64,000 nt of DNA from contig JBPOHK010000063.1 of the NCBI GenBank assembly GCA_052035645.1, forward strand, positions 5,159 through 69,158, written 5' to 3'. Numbering within the stretch: the stretch's first letter is position 1; every line of letters starts with the position of its first letter. Of this stretch, positions 53,348 through 61,917 are shown one piece after another. The stretch is from RPQJ01 sp052035645 (GTDB taxonomy: Bacteria; Pseudomonadota; Gammaproteobacteria; Steroidobacterales; Steroidobacteraceae). The notes under the pieces are model-generated. The model was not told the origin of the DNA. It saw nothing but the letters and a program-made list of their open reading frames with translations, and made no database searches. Both the position numbers and the translations under genes were made by a program.

Positions 53348-54298
53348 TCAGTAGACGTGGACGGCCACGACGTGCACGGTGCCGGCGATGATCAGCATGA
53401 TGAACAGCGGCATGTGCAGTGCGTGCCACAGGGAGAACAGCCGCTCGAAGGCCGTGAACTCGACCACGCGCCGCGTGGCCGCGAGTCGCGAGTCGATGTA
53501 GTCGTACGCGATCGCTTCCAGCCGCGAACTGCGGACGGCCGGCGCGCCGACGACGTGCCCGGCGGCGAGTTCGCGGTGCACGTAGGCGCGCAGGTGGCGC
53601 CGGGCCACGACGGCGCCATAGGCCCCGGCCAGCGGACGGGCCAGCACGAACAGGCGCTGGCAGCGGTCCACGAGGGCCCGCTCCTCGGCCGCGATGCGGT
53701 CGACGAGCTCGGGCAGGAACGACACTTCCGTCGAGACCTGGCGCAGGCGCTCCGCGTAGTCGCGCAGCTCGTTGAGCGAGGTCTTGCGCCCGTGCAGGCC
53801 CAGGTGGATGTGGGCGTAGAAATAGCGGCCGAACAGCCCGCTGCCCGCCACCGTCAGCATGCAGAACAGCGCGACGTTGCTGTTGGTCGCGCCGAGGCTG
53901 AAGTTCGAGTGGAACAGGATCAGTAGCGGCCCGACGACGCCCAGCAGCATGTGCAGCTGGAACCACGCCTTGGTCGTGCCGATGAACTTCAGCCACGGCT
54001 TGCGCTTGCGGGCCGGGTAGAACAGCAGCAGCAGCATCAGGCTGCCGCCGAGGATGCCGAGGGCGTAGCCGAGGCCGCTCTGCGGCGTGAGGTACTGCTC
54101 CGTCGGCAGGACATAGCCCGCGACGATCGCGAGCGCCGCCGCCAGGAAGCCGATCCCGGCGGGCGTGATCCATCGCGTCTTCTTCGGCAACGAGTCCTCG
54201 CTTCGCGCGTCCTGCACGGCACGCAGCCGGGGCTGAGTGGTCGGCCGGGTGGGCGGCGTCTCGCCCGGCAAAGGCCTTGGTTTCAAGCTGGCATTCAT
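53348..54298 (-). CDS. His-rich membrane protein, putative b-type cytochrome
   Basis: 316 residues. About five membrane helices (43-64, 75-95, 113-130, 140-158, 285-314) and an intervening soluble part. Nine His lie in or at the ends of helices (116, 130, 163, 165, 169, 292, 295, 309, 314), enough for two haem b. It resembles ferric-reductase-like or b561-like membrane proteins in layout only; I cannot name the family. ATG 54298 was chosen because upstream frame is low-complexity and overlaps the next gene. It is the inferred inner-membrane quinol-to-cytochrome step of the conduit. Confidence 0.7.
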   Translation of the reverse strand: MNASLKPRPLPGETPPTRPTTQPRLRAVQDARSEDSLPKKTRWITPAGIGFLAAALAIVAGYVLPTEQYLTPQSGLGYALGILGGSLMLLLLFYPARKRKPWLKFIGTTKAWFQLHMLLGVVGPLLILFHSNFSLGATNSNVALFCMLTVAGSGLFGRYFYAHIHLGLHGRKTSLNELRDYAERLRQVSTEVSFLPELVDRIAAEERALVDRCQRLFVLARPLAGAYGAVVARRHLRAYVHRELAAGHVVGAPAVRSSRLEAIAYDYIDSRLAATRRVVEFTAFERLFSLWHALHMPLFIMLIIAGTVHVVAVHVY

Positions 54299-54305
54299 GT
54301 CGTGA

Positions 54306-55220
54306 TCAACCCTTCCTGCCGGCGAGGCGCTGCGCCTCGGCGATGTTGGCCTCGATGATCCGCGCGTCGGAGGAACCGGCCGGCATCTGGGCAAGCAGCG
54401 CGCGCCAGGTGGCGAGCGCCTCGTCGTAACGGCGTTGCTCGTGCGCGAGGCTCGCCTTGAGCCACAGCGCCTTCGTGTGCTTCGGGTTCAGCGCCAGGGC
54501 GCGGTCGACGGCCTTCGCCGACTCGCCGCCCAGGCTGCCGCCGGGGGCGGACGCCAGGGCGTCCGCGTAGTCGGCCCAGCTGTCCGCGGTCATGGCGTTC
54601 GCGGCGACGAGCTTGCGATAGGCCTCGATCGCCTGCGTGAACTCGCGCTTGCGGCGATGCTCCTCGGCCTGGGCGACCAGCGAACCGGCGGAGCCAGCGG
54701 CGGGACCGGCGGCCGGCGTGCCGGCCGGTGCGGCCGGCATCGGTCGAACGGGGGCCGTGGCGGCCATGGCGGACGTCAGGCTGCCCTGCGGGGCGAGCTT
54801 CTTCTGCCGCGCCCGGGCGGCGTCCTCGCCGCGGCCCATGAACTCGTAGGACTGCGCCAGGAGGTTCCAGTCCTCGTCGCTGCCGCCCTGGGCCGCCAGG
54901 CGCGCCTCCAGGGCCTGCGTGGCGGCCTCCATGGGGCCGGCCGGGCCTTGCGGCATCGCCGGGTTGCCCGAGGCTGCGACCATGGCCCGCGACGCGGCGG
55001 CGACCCCGTCGGACAATTTCGAGGGTTCGTTATCGCTAATGAGAATGATTGCGATTGATGTGATGCCCACGAAAGCGACCACACCGCGGGCGAACCAGGG
55101 GTTGAGCGCGGCCACGACGCGGGATACATCGCGCGTGGCGAGCAGGAGCAGCCCCAGGCCGATGCTGAGCCCGAGTCCGAAAAAGCCTGCAGCGGTCCCG
55201 GCAATACCAGCGTCCGGCAT
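54306..55220 (-). CDS. CcmI/CcmH-like TPR membrane protein
   Basis: 304 residues from ATG 55220. Two N-terminal helices (about 3-28, 36-56), then TPR repeats. The C-terminal stretch (DRALALNPKHTKALWLKASLA and LLAQMPAGSSDARIIEANIAEAQRLAG) closely follows the TPR end of cytochrome c maturation proteins CcmI/CcmH. It probably helps present apocytochrome to haem lyase. AGGAG lies 9 bases before ATG 55220; ATG 55247 and GTG 55256 lack a comparable site. It is the first gene of the cytochrome operon. Confidence 0.75.
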   Translation of the reverse strand: MPDAGIAGTAAGFFGLGLSIGLGLLLLATRDVSRVVAALNPWFARGVVAFVGITSIAIILISDNEPSKLSDGVAAASRAMVAASGNPAMPQGPAGPMEAATQALEARLAAQGGSDEDWNLLAQSYEFMGRGEDAARARQKKLAPQGSLTSAMAATAPVRPMPAAPAGTPAAGPAAGSAGSLVAQAEEHRRKREFTQAIEAYRKLVAANAMTADSWADYADALASAPGGSLGGESAKAVDRALALNPKHTKALWLKASLAHEQRRYDEALATWRALLAQMPAGSSDARIIEANIAEAQRLAGRKG

Positions 55221-55256
55221 CCAGTCGTCTCCTGAAGCAAAGTGCATCCAGCGCAC

Positions 55257-55537
55257 GCCGTCGTGCGCGCACTAAACCCCGGAACCCGCTGGATATCTTG
55301 TTATTCGGCACACGGCGATCGGGACGAAGACTAGCCGTGTGCGGCCGGATTATCAGTCAGAGTGGCCCTGCAAATCCAGAATTTGTGATTGCGGTCGCAT
55401 GATCCGGCGGAACTCGACCGTCTAAGGGAGGGTTCTCCAGTATCTTCAAGGCCCCGTGACCCACGTATCCTCCAGCCCATCCCGAATGCTGCGCTGCCAT
55501 CGCGCAGGCTCTGCGCCCCACGCGGGAGGTCGGGCTC
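55257..55537. promoter_or_regulatory. divergent control region of the cytochrome cluster
   Basis: 281 bases (the first part also precedes the chosen start at 55220) between the minus-strand cytochrome operon and the plus-strand flavoprotein gene. It is less GC-rich at 55270-55395. An inverted repeat caaat-N5-atttg (55371-55385) and acacgg/ccgtgt arms near 55312-55339 are candidate operators. No FNR box (TTGAT-N4-ATCAA) was seen. A GGGAGG precedes the plus-strand ATG. Confidence 0.45.
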
Positions 55538-56854
55538 ATGGATAAGGCACTGCTGCTCGTCTACGCCGCCCCGCTGGTGGGCATCTGGGCCTGGTACCTC
55601 GGCCGGAGAAGTCGCAGCGAGAAGCACAATCGCGCGGTGCAGGAGCGCGCCCGTGCCTCGGGACTCGTCGAGCCGGTCTCGCTGCACCCGGTCATCGACT
55701 CCGTCAAGTGCATCGGCTGCGGATCCTGCGTGAAGGCCTGCCCCGAGCAGCCGGAGCACCACGTGCTCGGACTCATCGGCGGCAAGGCTCAGCTGATCAG
55801 TGCATCGGACTGCATCGGCCACGGCGCCTGTCGCGCCGCGTGCCCGGCGGATGCGATCACCCTCGTGTTCGGTTCGGAAAAGCGTGGCGTCGACATCCCG
55901 CTGCTCAGCCCGAACTTCGAGACGTCGGTGCCGGGCGTATTCATCGCCGGCGAGCTCGGCGGCATGGGCCTGATCCGCAATGCGCTCGCGCAGGGGCGGC
56001 AGGCCGTCGATTCGATCCACGCGCGCCGGCCGAAGGCCAGGGACCGGCTGGATCTCGTGATCGTCGGCGCCGGGCCCGCGGGCTTCTCGGCGTCGCTCGC
56101 GGCGAAGTCCCACAGCATGAAGTTTGTCACCGTCGAGCAGGAGTCGCTCGGCGGCTGCGTGTTCCAGTATCCGCGCGCCAAGCTGGTGATGACCGCCCCG
56201 GCCGACATCCCGCTGGTCGGCAAGGTGCGCTTCACGCACACCAGCAAGGAAGAACTGCTCGAGTTCTGGACCGACGTCGAGCGCAAGACGGGCGTCGGCG
56301 CGCACATGAAGTACCGCGAAAGCGTCGCCTCGATCGATCGCGACGCGCAGGGCGGCTTCGTCGTGACGACCAGCAAGGGCCAGTACCGGACGATGAGCGT
56401 GCTGCTCGCGATCGGCAGGCGCGGCACGCCGCGCAAGCTCGACGTGCCGGGCGAGAACCTGCCCAAGGTGGTGTACCGGCTGATCGATCCGGAGCAGTAC
56501 GCGGGTCGACGCGTGCTCGTGGTCGGTGGCGGCGACAGCGCGCTCGAGGCCGCGGCCAGCATTGCCGAGGCGGGCTGCAAGGAGGTTGCGCTCTCCTACC
56601 GCGGCGACTCCTTCTCCCGCGCCAAGCCGCGCAATCGGGAGCGCGTCGCCGGGTTGCACAAGTCGGGCCGGCTGCAAGTGCTGTTCAACTCGAACGTGCG
56701 CCGCATCGACCCGGATTGCGTGGTGGTCGAGCAGCAGGGCAAGGACGTCGAACTCGCGAACGATGCGGTCATCGTCAGTGCCGGCGGCATCCTGCCCACG
56801 GACTTCCTGAAGAAGATCGGCATCGACGTCGAGACGAAATATGGCACTGCCTGA
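55538..56854 (+). CDS. membrane-anchored iron-sulphur flavoprotein oxidoreductase
   Basis: 438 residues. A helix at 4-21, a two-cluster ferredoxin domain, then an FAD/NAD(P)H oxidoreductase of thioredoxin-reductase type. Cluster 1 Cys: 58, 61, 64, 68. Cluster 2 has C92, C98, C102 and His95 where Cys is usual (DCIGHGACRAACP). Rossmann motifs are VIVGAGPAGFSAS (about 174) and VLVVGGGDSALEAA (about 326). No CxxC redox pair like thioredoxin reductase is obvious. It likely links NAD(P)H or ferredoxin to the membrane. Start ATG 55538 has GGGAGG 8 bases upstream. Confidence 0.82.
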   Translation: MDKALLLVYAAPLVGIWAWYLGRRSRSEKHNRAVQERARASGLVEPVSLHPVIDSVKCIGCGSCVKACPEQPEHHVLGLIGGKAQLISASDCIGHGACRAACPADAITLVFGSEKRGVDIPLLSPNFETSVPGVFIAGELGGMGLIRNALAQGRQAVDSIHARRPKARDRLDLVIVGAGPAGFSASLAAKSHSMKFVTVEQESLGGCVFQYPRAKLVMTAPADIPLVGKVRFTHTSKEELLEFWTDVERKTGVGAHMKYRESVASIDRDAQGGFVVTTSKGQYRTMSVLLAIGRRGTPRKLDVPGENLPKVVYRLIDPEQYAGRRVLVVGGGDSALEAAASIAEAGCKEVALSYRGDSFSRAKPRNRERVAGLHKSGRLQVLFNSNVRRIDPDCVVVEQQGKDVELANDAVIVSAGGILPTDFLKKIGIDVETKYGTA

Positions 56855-58844
56855 CAACCGTTCGATGGCCTCGCGCACGGCGGCCCTGGCCGCAGCCACC
56901 TTGCTCCTCGCGTGGTCGGCCCTGGCGGCCCCGCCCGCGGCCGATCCGCTCGAGCCGGCCAAGGCCGCGATCCGGCTGAAGGACTACGGTGCCGCGACGG
57001 CGAAGCTCGCGGCCCTGGCGCAGGCGGGCAATGCCGAGGCGCAGTACCTGCTCGGCTCGCTCTACCTCGCCGGACTCGGCATCGACACGCCGGACGACGC
57101 CCGGGCCCGCGCGCTGTACGAACAGGCGGCCGCGAAGGGCCACGGCAAGGCCGCGCTCGCGCTGGCCGCGCTTGCGGCCGGCGGCGAGCCGCCGGATGCC
57201 GCAACGGCGCGACGCTGGCGCGATCTCGCCGCCGATGCGGGCGAGCCGCAGGCCGTCGAACTGCGCAAGCGCCAGGCCCTGCCCCTGGAGTTCCGGCCCC
57301 AGGACGAGTTCAAGGACGCGCTGACGCGCCTCGAGGCTTTCCTCGAAGCCGCGGACCGCAACGACGTGCGCACGCTCGAGCAGCTCGCCGACGCCTCATT
57401 GGCGTCGGCAACCGACGAGTTCGGCCGCACCGCCGTGCATCACGCCGCGGAGCACGGCGCGAGCGAAGCCCTGGCCTGGCTGCTGGCCCACGGCGGCCAG
57501 GCCGGCACGGCCGACCGCTACGGCGTGACGCCCCTGATGCTGGCGGCCGGCGCCGAGCGTGCCGGTGCCTGCACGGCGCTGCTGCAGGCGCGCGCCGGTC
57601 TCGCTGACGTCGACAGGGCGGGCAGCACCGCGCTGTTCTATGCGGCCCGGGCCGGTCGGCTCGACCAGGCGCGGCAGCTCGTCGAGGCGGGCGTGGACGT
57701 GCGTCACCGCAATTCGGGCGACTGGACCGCGATCGACTACGCGCTGCAGTCCGATGCGAAGGACGTGGCCGAGTACCTGCGCACGCGCGGTGCGATCGCC
57801 GCCCGCCGGGCCGCGAGCTCGCCGGGCCTGGTCGCGGGCGAGGTGGCGCGTCCGACGGGCAAGGTGGCGGACGCCTACGCCGGCTGGCCCGACGTCGCGG
57901 TCGCCGCGAGCCGCGGTGACTCGAACATGCTCAAGGGCGTGCTCGCCCGCGGCGCGAACCCGAACGCGGCGACCGCCGCCGGCGCCACGGCGCTGCTGCT
58001 CGCGGTGCAGTCGGGGGCCCCCGAGAACGTGCGGATGCTGCTCGACGCGGGCGCCGACCCGATGCGTGGCGGTGCGAGGCAGCCCACGCCGCTGGTCGCG
58101 GCCGTGCGTCGCGGCGAGCCGACAGCCGTGCAGGCGCTGATCGACCGCAAGGCCGACGTGAATGGCCACGGCGCGAACGAGCCGGCGCCGCTGATCGTGG
58201 CGGTGAACTCGGGCAACGCCGTGATCGCGCTGCAACTGCTCTCGGCCGGCGCCAATGCGAACGGCAAGGACTCCTACGGCAACACCGCGCTGGCACTGGC
58301 GGCTTCGGGCGGGCGGGCGCAGATCGTCGGCCACCTGCTGCGCGCGAAGGCCGATCCGTCCCTCGCGGACGCGGCCGGGCACACGCCGCTGTGGAATGCC
58401 GCGTGCAGCGACCAGGCCGAGATCGTCGGTCAGTTGCTGCTCGCCGGCGCATCGCCGGAGGCCGGCGATTCCACCGGGCTGACGCCGCTCGGGTGCGCGG
58501 CCGCGCGCGGCTACGCGAACACGGTCGAGCGCCTGCTGCGCGGCGGAGCGAGTCCGAAGTCGCGTACGAAGACGGGCGACACGCCGCTCATGCTCGCGGC
58601 CGGTGCGGGCCGGGTCGAGGCGGTCCGGCTGCTGCTGTCCGCGTCGTCCGAGCTGAACCAGCAGAACCGCTACGGCGACACCGCGCTGATCCTGGCCAGC
58701 CAGGCGGGCCGGGCCGAGGTCGTGAAAGTGCTGGTGGCCGCGGGTGCGAGCAAGGCGATCCGCACTCGCGACGGCATCGATGCCGGCGATGCCGCCAAGG
58801 CGCGCGGCTTCACCGAGATCGTCGGCTACCTCGGTCGCAGCTGA
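56841..58844 (+). CDS. exported Sel1-like and ankyrin repeat protein
   Basis: 667 residues. A signal peptide (about 9-30, cleavage after LAA). Two Sel1-like repeats follow (NAEAQYLLGSLYLAGLG, ARALYEQAAAKGHGKAALAL), then about thirteen ankyrin repeats to the end (GVTPLMLAAGA, NTALALAASGG, DTALILASQAG). It overlaps the flavoprotein gene by 14 bases, so the two are coupled. Ankyrin proteins beside redox genes may bind a periplasmic partner, for example protecting against peroxide as AnkB does with catalase; that is inference. ATG 56865 is an alternative start. Confidence 0.85.
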   Translation: MALPDNRSMASRTAALAAATLLLAWSALAAPPAADPLEPAKAAIRLKDYGAATAKLAALAQAGNAEAQYLLGSLYLAGLGIDTPDDARARALYEQAAAKGHGKAALALAALAAGGEPPDAATARRWRDLAADAGEPQAVELRKRQALPLEFRPQDEFKDALTRLEAFLEAADRNDVRTLEQLADASLASATDEFGRTAVHHAAEHGASEALAWLLAHGGQAGTADRYGVTPLMLAAGAERAGACTALLQARAGLADVDRAGSTALFYAARAGRLDQARQLVEAGVDVRHRNSGDWTAIDYALQSDAKDVAEYLRTRGAIAARRAASSPGLVAGEVARPTGKVADAYAGWPDVAVAASRGDSNMLKGVLARGANPNAATAAGATALLLAVQSGAPENVRMLLDAGADPMRGGARQPTPLVAAVRRGEPTAVQALIDRKADVNGHGANEPAPLIVAVNSGNAVIALQLLSAGANANGKDSYGNTALALAASGGRAQIVGHLLRAKADPSLADAAGHTPLWNAACSDQAEIVGQLLLAGASPEAGDSTGLTPLGCAAARGYANTVERLLRGGASPKSRTKTGDTPLMLAAGAGRVEAVRLLLSASSELNQQNRYGDTALILASQAGRAEVVKVLVAAGASKAIRTRDGIDAGDAAKARGFTEIVGYLGRS

Positions 58845-58853
58845 GCGGGCTCG

Positions 58854-60470
58854 CTAGGGTTGCACCCAGCCTCCGGAGCGGTAGCGTACGCCGTCGCCGG
58901 CCGGCGCCAGTCTCGCGAGGAAGGCACCCTTCACCAGAAAGCGCTGTCCGCTCGCCAGCGTGGTCACCGGGAACAGCGAGGTCATCGACGTGCCGTCGAG
59001 CATGTGCTCCAGCCCCTCCATGAGGTATTCCCGGGAGTAGTTGTCGGCCAGCCCGAGCATCGCCTCGCCGACCGCATGACAGGCGAACAGCGCCTCGGCG
59101 GCAGGCAGGGGCTCCAGTTCCGCGAGGCCCTGCGATTTCAGCCAGACCTGCTCGCGCGGGAACTGCGCGAGACCCGCCTGCGGCAGGCTGTACGGATACA
59201 CGTGGATGACGCGGCGCTCGAATTCCGCCGGACCCCGCTGTTCGTTCCAGTCCGTGAAGGCGGCGGCGGTGTACACGGTCGCGGGCAGCAGGTCGGCGCG
59301 GGCGCGGGCCAGGGCCGACAGGGACGCCGCGTCGACCCAGGCGATCAGGCTGTCGGGGCGCTCGCGGGCCAGCAGGTCCTCCCAGTATCGCGTGGCAGGC
59401 CGCGAGCCCGCCGGCAGGGCCAGGGCGTGCAGGCGTCCCCTTGCGGACTCCGGCCAGTCCTCGCGCAGCGCCGCGAGTGCAGCCCGTCCGAGGGTATCGT
59501 CCGCGTAGACCACCAGGGCCTTGGCATCGCCCGCGCCCGCGGCCTGCCTGAGACTGCTCGCCGTCACGCGGGCATCGAGCACGGCGCCCGCCGAGTAGTA
59601 CAGGTTGTAAAAGCTCCCGGCGCCGACCCGAGGTAAGTCGGTCACCGGGAGGACGCAAGGCAGTTCCTTGCGCTCGCAAAAGGCGTCGACGACCGCCCAG
59701 TCCGCGCCCGCCGCTCCCGAGATGACGGCGAAGGGCGGCCGGGCTGCATACAGTTCGTCGAGTTGCGCGGGCCAGCTCGCCGGTTCGCCATGGAGCGTCC
59801 ACACCGAAACTCGCCAGCGCCGGAACGCCCGCGCGTGGCGCTCCCCGTAGAGATGGCGGCGCGACGCCTCCGCTCGCTGCTGCTCGCGACGGGTGACGCC
59901 GTTCTTGTAGGACGCGAACTGCTGCACGACGGCCGCCACGGCATCGCGCTCGCGCACCGGCGCGCTGTCGGCCACGATCGTCGCGAGTTCGATCTCCTCC
60001 GCGCCGACGCCCGGCGCCGGCCCCGTGCCGAGCGTGCGCAGGTACGCCGTGAGCGACGCGAGGTCCACTGCGGAGAGCCGATACCTCGGCATCAGCGGGT
60101 CGAGCAGGCGTCCGTCCGCGGCACGACCCTCCGTGATCGCCGTCGCGAGCGTCGAATCGTCGTACGGCGGGCGCTTCGACAGCAGGTTGGGAGGGAGTGC
60201 CGCCGCGTCGCCGAACAGTGCGGGCGCGGTGACCGGCAAGGCCCGATTGCCGCCTTCGGATGCGCCGAGGCCACTGCGTCGGTGGCAGCTCGCGCAGGCC
60301 AGCATGGTGCCGTCGACGGCAACGTCGCCCTGCACCACGGCGCTGACGGGCCGACCGTCTACGCCGATGCCGCTGCGATACAGGCGCAGCCCGAGTTCGG
60401 CCGGGCTCTGGGCGCCGGCCGACGAGGACAGCCACGCGGCGACCAGCAGGATTGCGCGACGGCCGCACAC
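58854..60470 (-). CDS. cytochrome c fused to a periplasmic binding protein fold
   Basis: 538 residues. Signal peptide about 1-21 (MCGRRAILLVAAWL). Residues about 25-150 are a monohaem cytochrome c domain (ACASCHRRSG, with a Met-ligand region PLMPRYRLS). The rest has the fold pattern of branched-chain amino acid binding proteins (YYSAGAVLDARVTASSL, DSLIAWVDAASL). NCBI annotates similar fusions as cytochrome c/ABC transporter substrate-binding protein. The ligand is unknown. The start is GTG 60470, supported by AGGGGGTGG; the longer frame begins inside the SCO gene. It follows the SCO gene by 31 bases. Confidence 0.75.
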   Translation of the reverse strand: MCGRRAILLVAAWLSSSAGAQSPAELGLRLYRSGIGVDGRPVSAVVQGDVAVDGTMLACASCHRRSGLGASEGGNRALPVTAPALFGDAAALPPNLLSKRPPYDDSTLATAITEGRAADGRLLDPLMPRYRLSAVDLASLTAYLRTLGTGPAPGVGAEEIELATIVADSAPVRERDAVAAVVQQFASYKNGVTRREQQRAEASRRHLYGERHARAFRRWRVSVWTLHGEPASWPAQLDELYAARPPFAVISGAAGADWAVVDAFCERKELPCVLPVTDLPRVGAGSFYNLYYSAGAVLDARVTASSLRQAAGAGDAKALVVYADDTLGRAALAALREDWPESARGRLHALALPAGSRPATRYWEDLLARERPDSLIAWVDAASLSALARARADLLPATVYTAAAFTDWNEQRGPAEFERRVIHVYPYSLPQAGLAQFPREQVWLKSQGLAELEPLPAAEALFACHAVGEAMLGLADNYSREYLMEGLEHMLDGTSMTSLFPVTTLASGQRFLVKGAFLARLAPAGDGVRYRSGGWVQP

Positions 60471-60501
60471 GGCGACGCCACCCCCTGCGCCGCCCCGTGC
60501 C

Positions 60502-61143
60502 TCAGCTGACGTGGTCGCGCCAGAGCGCGGCGAGTTGCTGCGCCGACGCCAGGCCTTCGACCCGTATCCAGTGGCCACCGCTCGCTCCCCGGAACAGCGT
60601 GATCGCCGCGTGGTTGTTCTTGTTGCCGCGCCACGCGGCGAACGACTGCAGCACGGACAGCACGTCGGTGCGATCGCCCGTGAGGAACGTCCAGTCCGCG
60701 CCGAACTTCTGCGCGTAGGCGTTCAGCGTGACCGACGTGTCGAAGTCCGGGTCGATCGAGATCGACACGAACAGCGGCCGGTTCGGCTGGTCCGCCAGCT
60801 CGTGCTGCAACTGCAGGAAGGTGGCCGTCATCACCGGGCAGATGGTGGTGCAGGAGGTGAAGATGAAGTTCACGGCCACCGGCCGGTCACCGCTCAGCAA
60901 CTCGCGGACCCGGACGGGCCGTCCTTGCTCGTCGCGCAGCACGACGTCGGGAATGTCATAGGCCGCGTGATCGACGCGCAGCGCCCCGTTCGACGCCTGC
61001 GCCATCATCGCCCGGTGCGCGGCGTGGGGATCGTCGCCCGGGGTTTCCTGTGCGGCGGTCGCCAGGCTGGCGAGCGCAAGACCCGCCGCCGCCAGCCAGG
61101 CGGTCCGGGCCCGCGGATGCGTGGACGAGCAGCGGCGACTCAT
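60502..61143 (-). CDS. SCO1/SenC-family copper chaperone
   Basis: 213 residues. Signal/anchor about 14-33. The copper-binding site FTSCTTICPVM (C-x3-C) and a distal His in NNHAAITLFR are present, in a thioredoxin fold. The N-terminal His/Met-rich segment (DDPHAAHRAMMAQ) may add a metal site. It is periplasmic. It lies upstream of the cytochrome-PBP fusion, so copper delivery to a partner in this block is possible. ATG 61143 was chosen because upstream residues are not hydrophobic. Confidence 0.88.
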   Translation of the reverse strand: MSRRCSSTHPRARTAWLAAAGLALASLATAAQETPGDDPHAAHRAMMAQASNGALRVDHAAYDIPDVVLRDEQGRPVRVRELLSGDRPVAVNFIFTSCTTICPVMTATFLQLQHELADQPNRPLFVSISIDPDFDTSVTLNAYAQKFGADWTFLTGDRTDVLSVLQSFAAWRGNKNNHAAITLFRGASGGHWIRVEGLASAQQLAALWRDHVS

Positions 61144-61228
61144 GCGCGGTTCCCCCGGTCGTTTGGCGTCGGCTGCCAGTGTTCGCATCGCCGGGGCCTG
61201 CGGCAATGCGGCAGATCCCCCGCGCCTG

Positions 61229-61247
61229 CCTACAGTGTTGACCTACC
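61229..61247. promoter_or_regulatory. CCTAC-type repeated motif, copy 1
   Basis: cctacagtgttgacctacc lies between the divergent SCO and transglycosylase genes. It matches 15 of 19 bases of the copy at 61899-61917. It may be a regulator site. Confidence 0.35.
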
Positions 61248-61283
61248 TTTGCCGCGGGCGTCGGGCCGGGCTCCAATGCCGGC

Positions 61284-61898
61284 ATGCGCACCACCGGACT
61301 CGCGATGCCCGCGCTCGTCCTGCTGCTCGCGGCGGCCGTTCCGGTCCATGCCGACATCTATTCCTTCACGGACGAGCACGGGGTGACGCACCTGACCAAC
61401 GTGCCGGCCGATGCGCGCTTCAAGGTCCTGCTGCGCAGCGCGCCGGAGGTCACCGAGGCCGGCCGGCCGCTCGACGCGTCCCTGCTCGTGCGGGCCGGCA
61501 AGTTCGATCCGATCATCGAAGCGGCCGCCGCCAGCACCGACCTCGAGCCGGAACTGCTGCGCGCGGTGATCGTGGTGGAGTCCGGCTTCGACGCGAAGGC
61601 CGTGTCGCCGAAGGGCGCCCAGGGCCTGATGCAGCTGATGCCGGCGACGGCCCGCGCCTATGGGGCGCGCGACGCGAAGGATCCGCACCAGAACGTGCAT
61701 GCGGGCGCACGCTACCTGCGCTACCTCATGGACAGGTACGCGAACGATCTCGAGCTCGCCCTGGCCGCGTACAACGCCGGCGAGACGGCGGTCGATCGCC
61801 ATCGCGGACGCGTGCCGCCATTCGGCGAGACGCAGCGCTACGTGCCCAGGGTCCTGCGTGTCTACCGCGCACTGCGCGACGCTGCGTCCTCCGGCTGA
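61284..61898 (+). CDS. lytic transglycosylase with DUF4124 region
   Basis: 204 residues. Signal peptide about 1-23 (VPVHA-DI). A short DUF4124-like segment (IYSFTDEHGVTHLTNVP), then an SLT domain with catalytic Glu in VIVVESGFDAKAVSPKGAQG, followed by GLMQLMPATA and LAAYNAGE. It cleaves the glycan strand of peptidoglycan in the periplasm. It is divergent from the SCO gene. Confidence 0.92.
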   Translation: MRTTGLAMPALVLLLAAAVPVHADIYSFTDEHGVTHLTNVPADARFKVLLRSAPEVTEAGRPLDASLLVRAGKFDPIIEAAAASTDLEPELLRAVIVVESGFDAKAVSPKGAQGLMQLMPATARAYGARDAKDPHQNVHAGARYLRYLMDRYANDLELALAAYNAGETAVDRHRGRVPPFGETQRYVPRVLRVYRALRDAASSG

Positions 61899-61917
61899 CC
61901 TACAGGGTTACCCCACC
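61899..61917. promoter_or_regulatory. CCTAC-type repeated motif, copy 2
   Basis: cctacagggttaccccacc, starting just after the transglycosylase stop and 181 bases before the next gene. Two further gcctacg elements follow at about 61920 and 61942. The remaining sequence to 62097 shows no gene. Confidence 0.35.
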
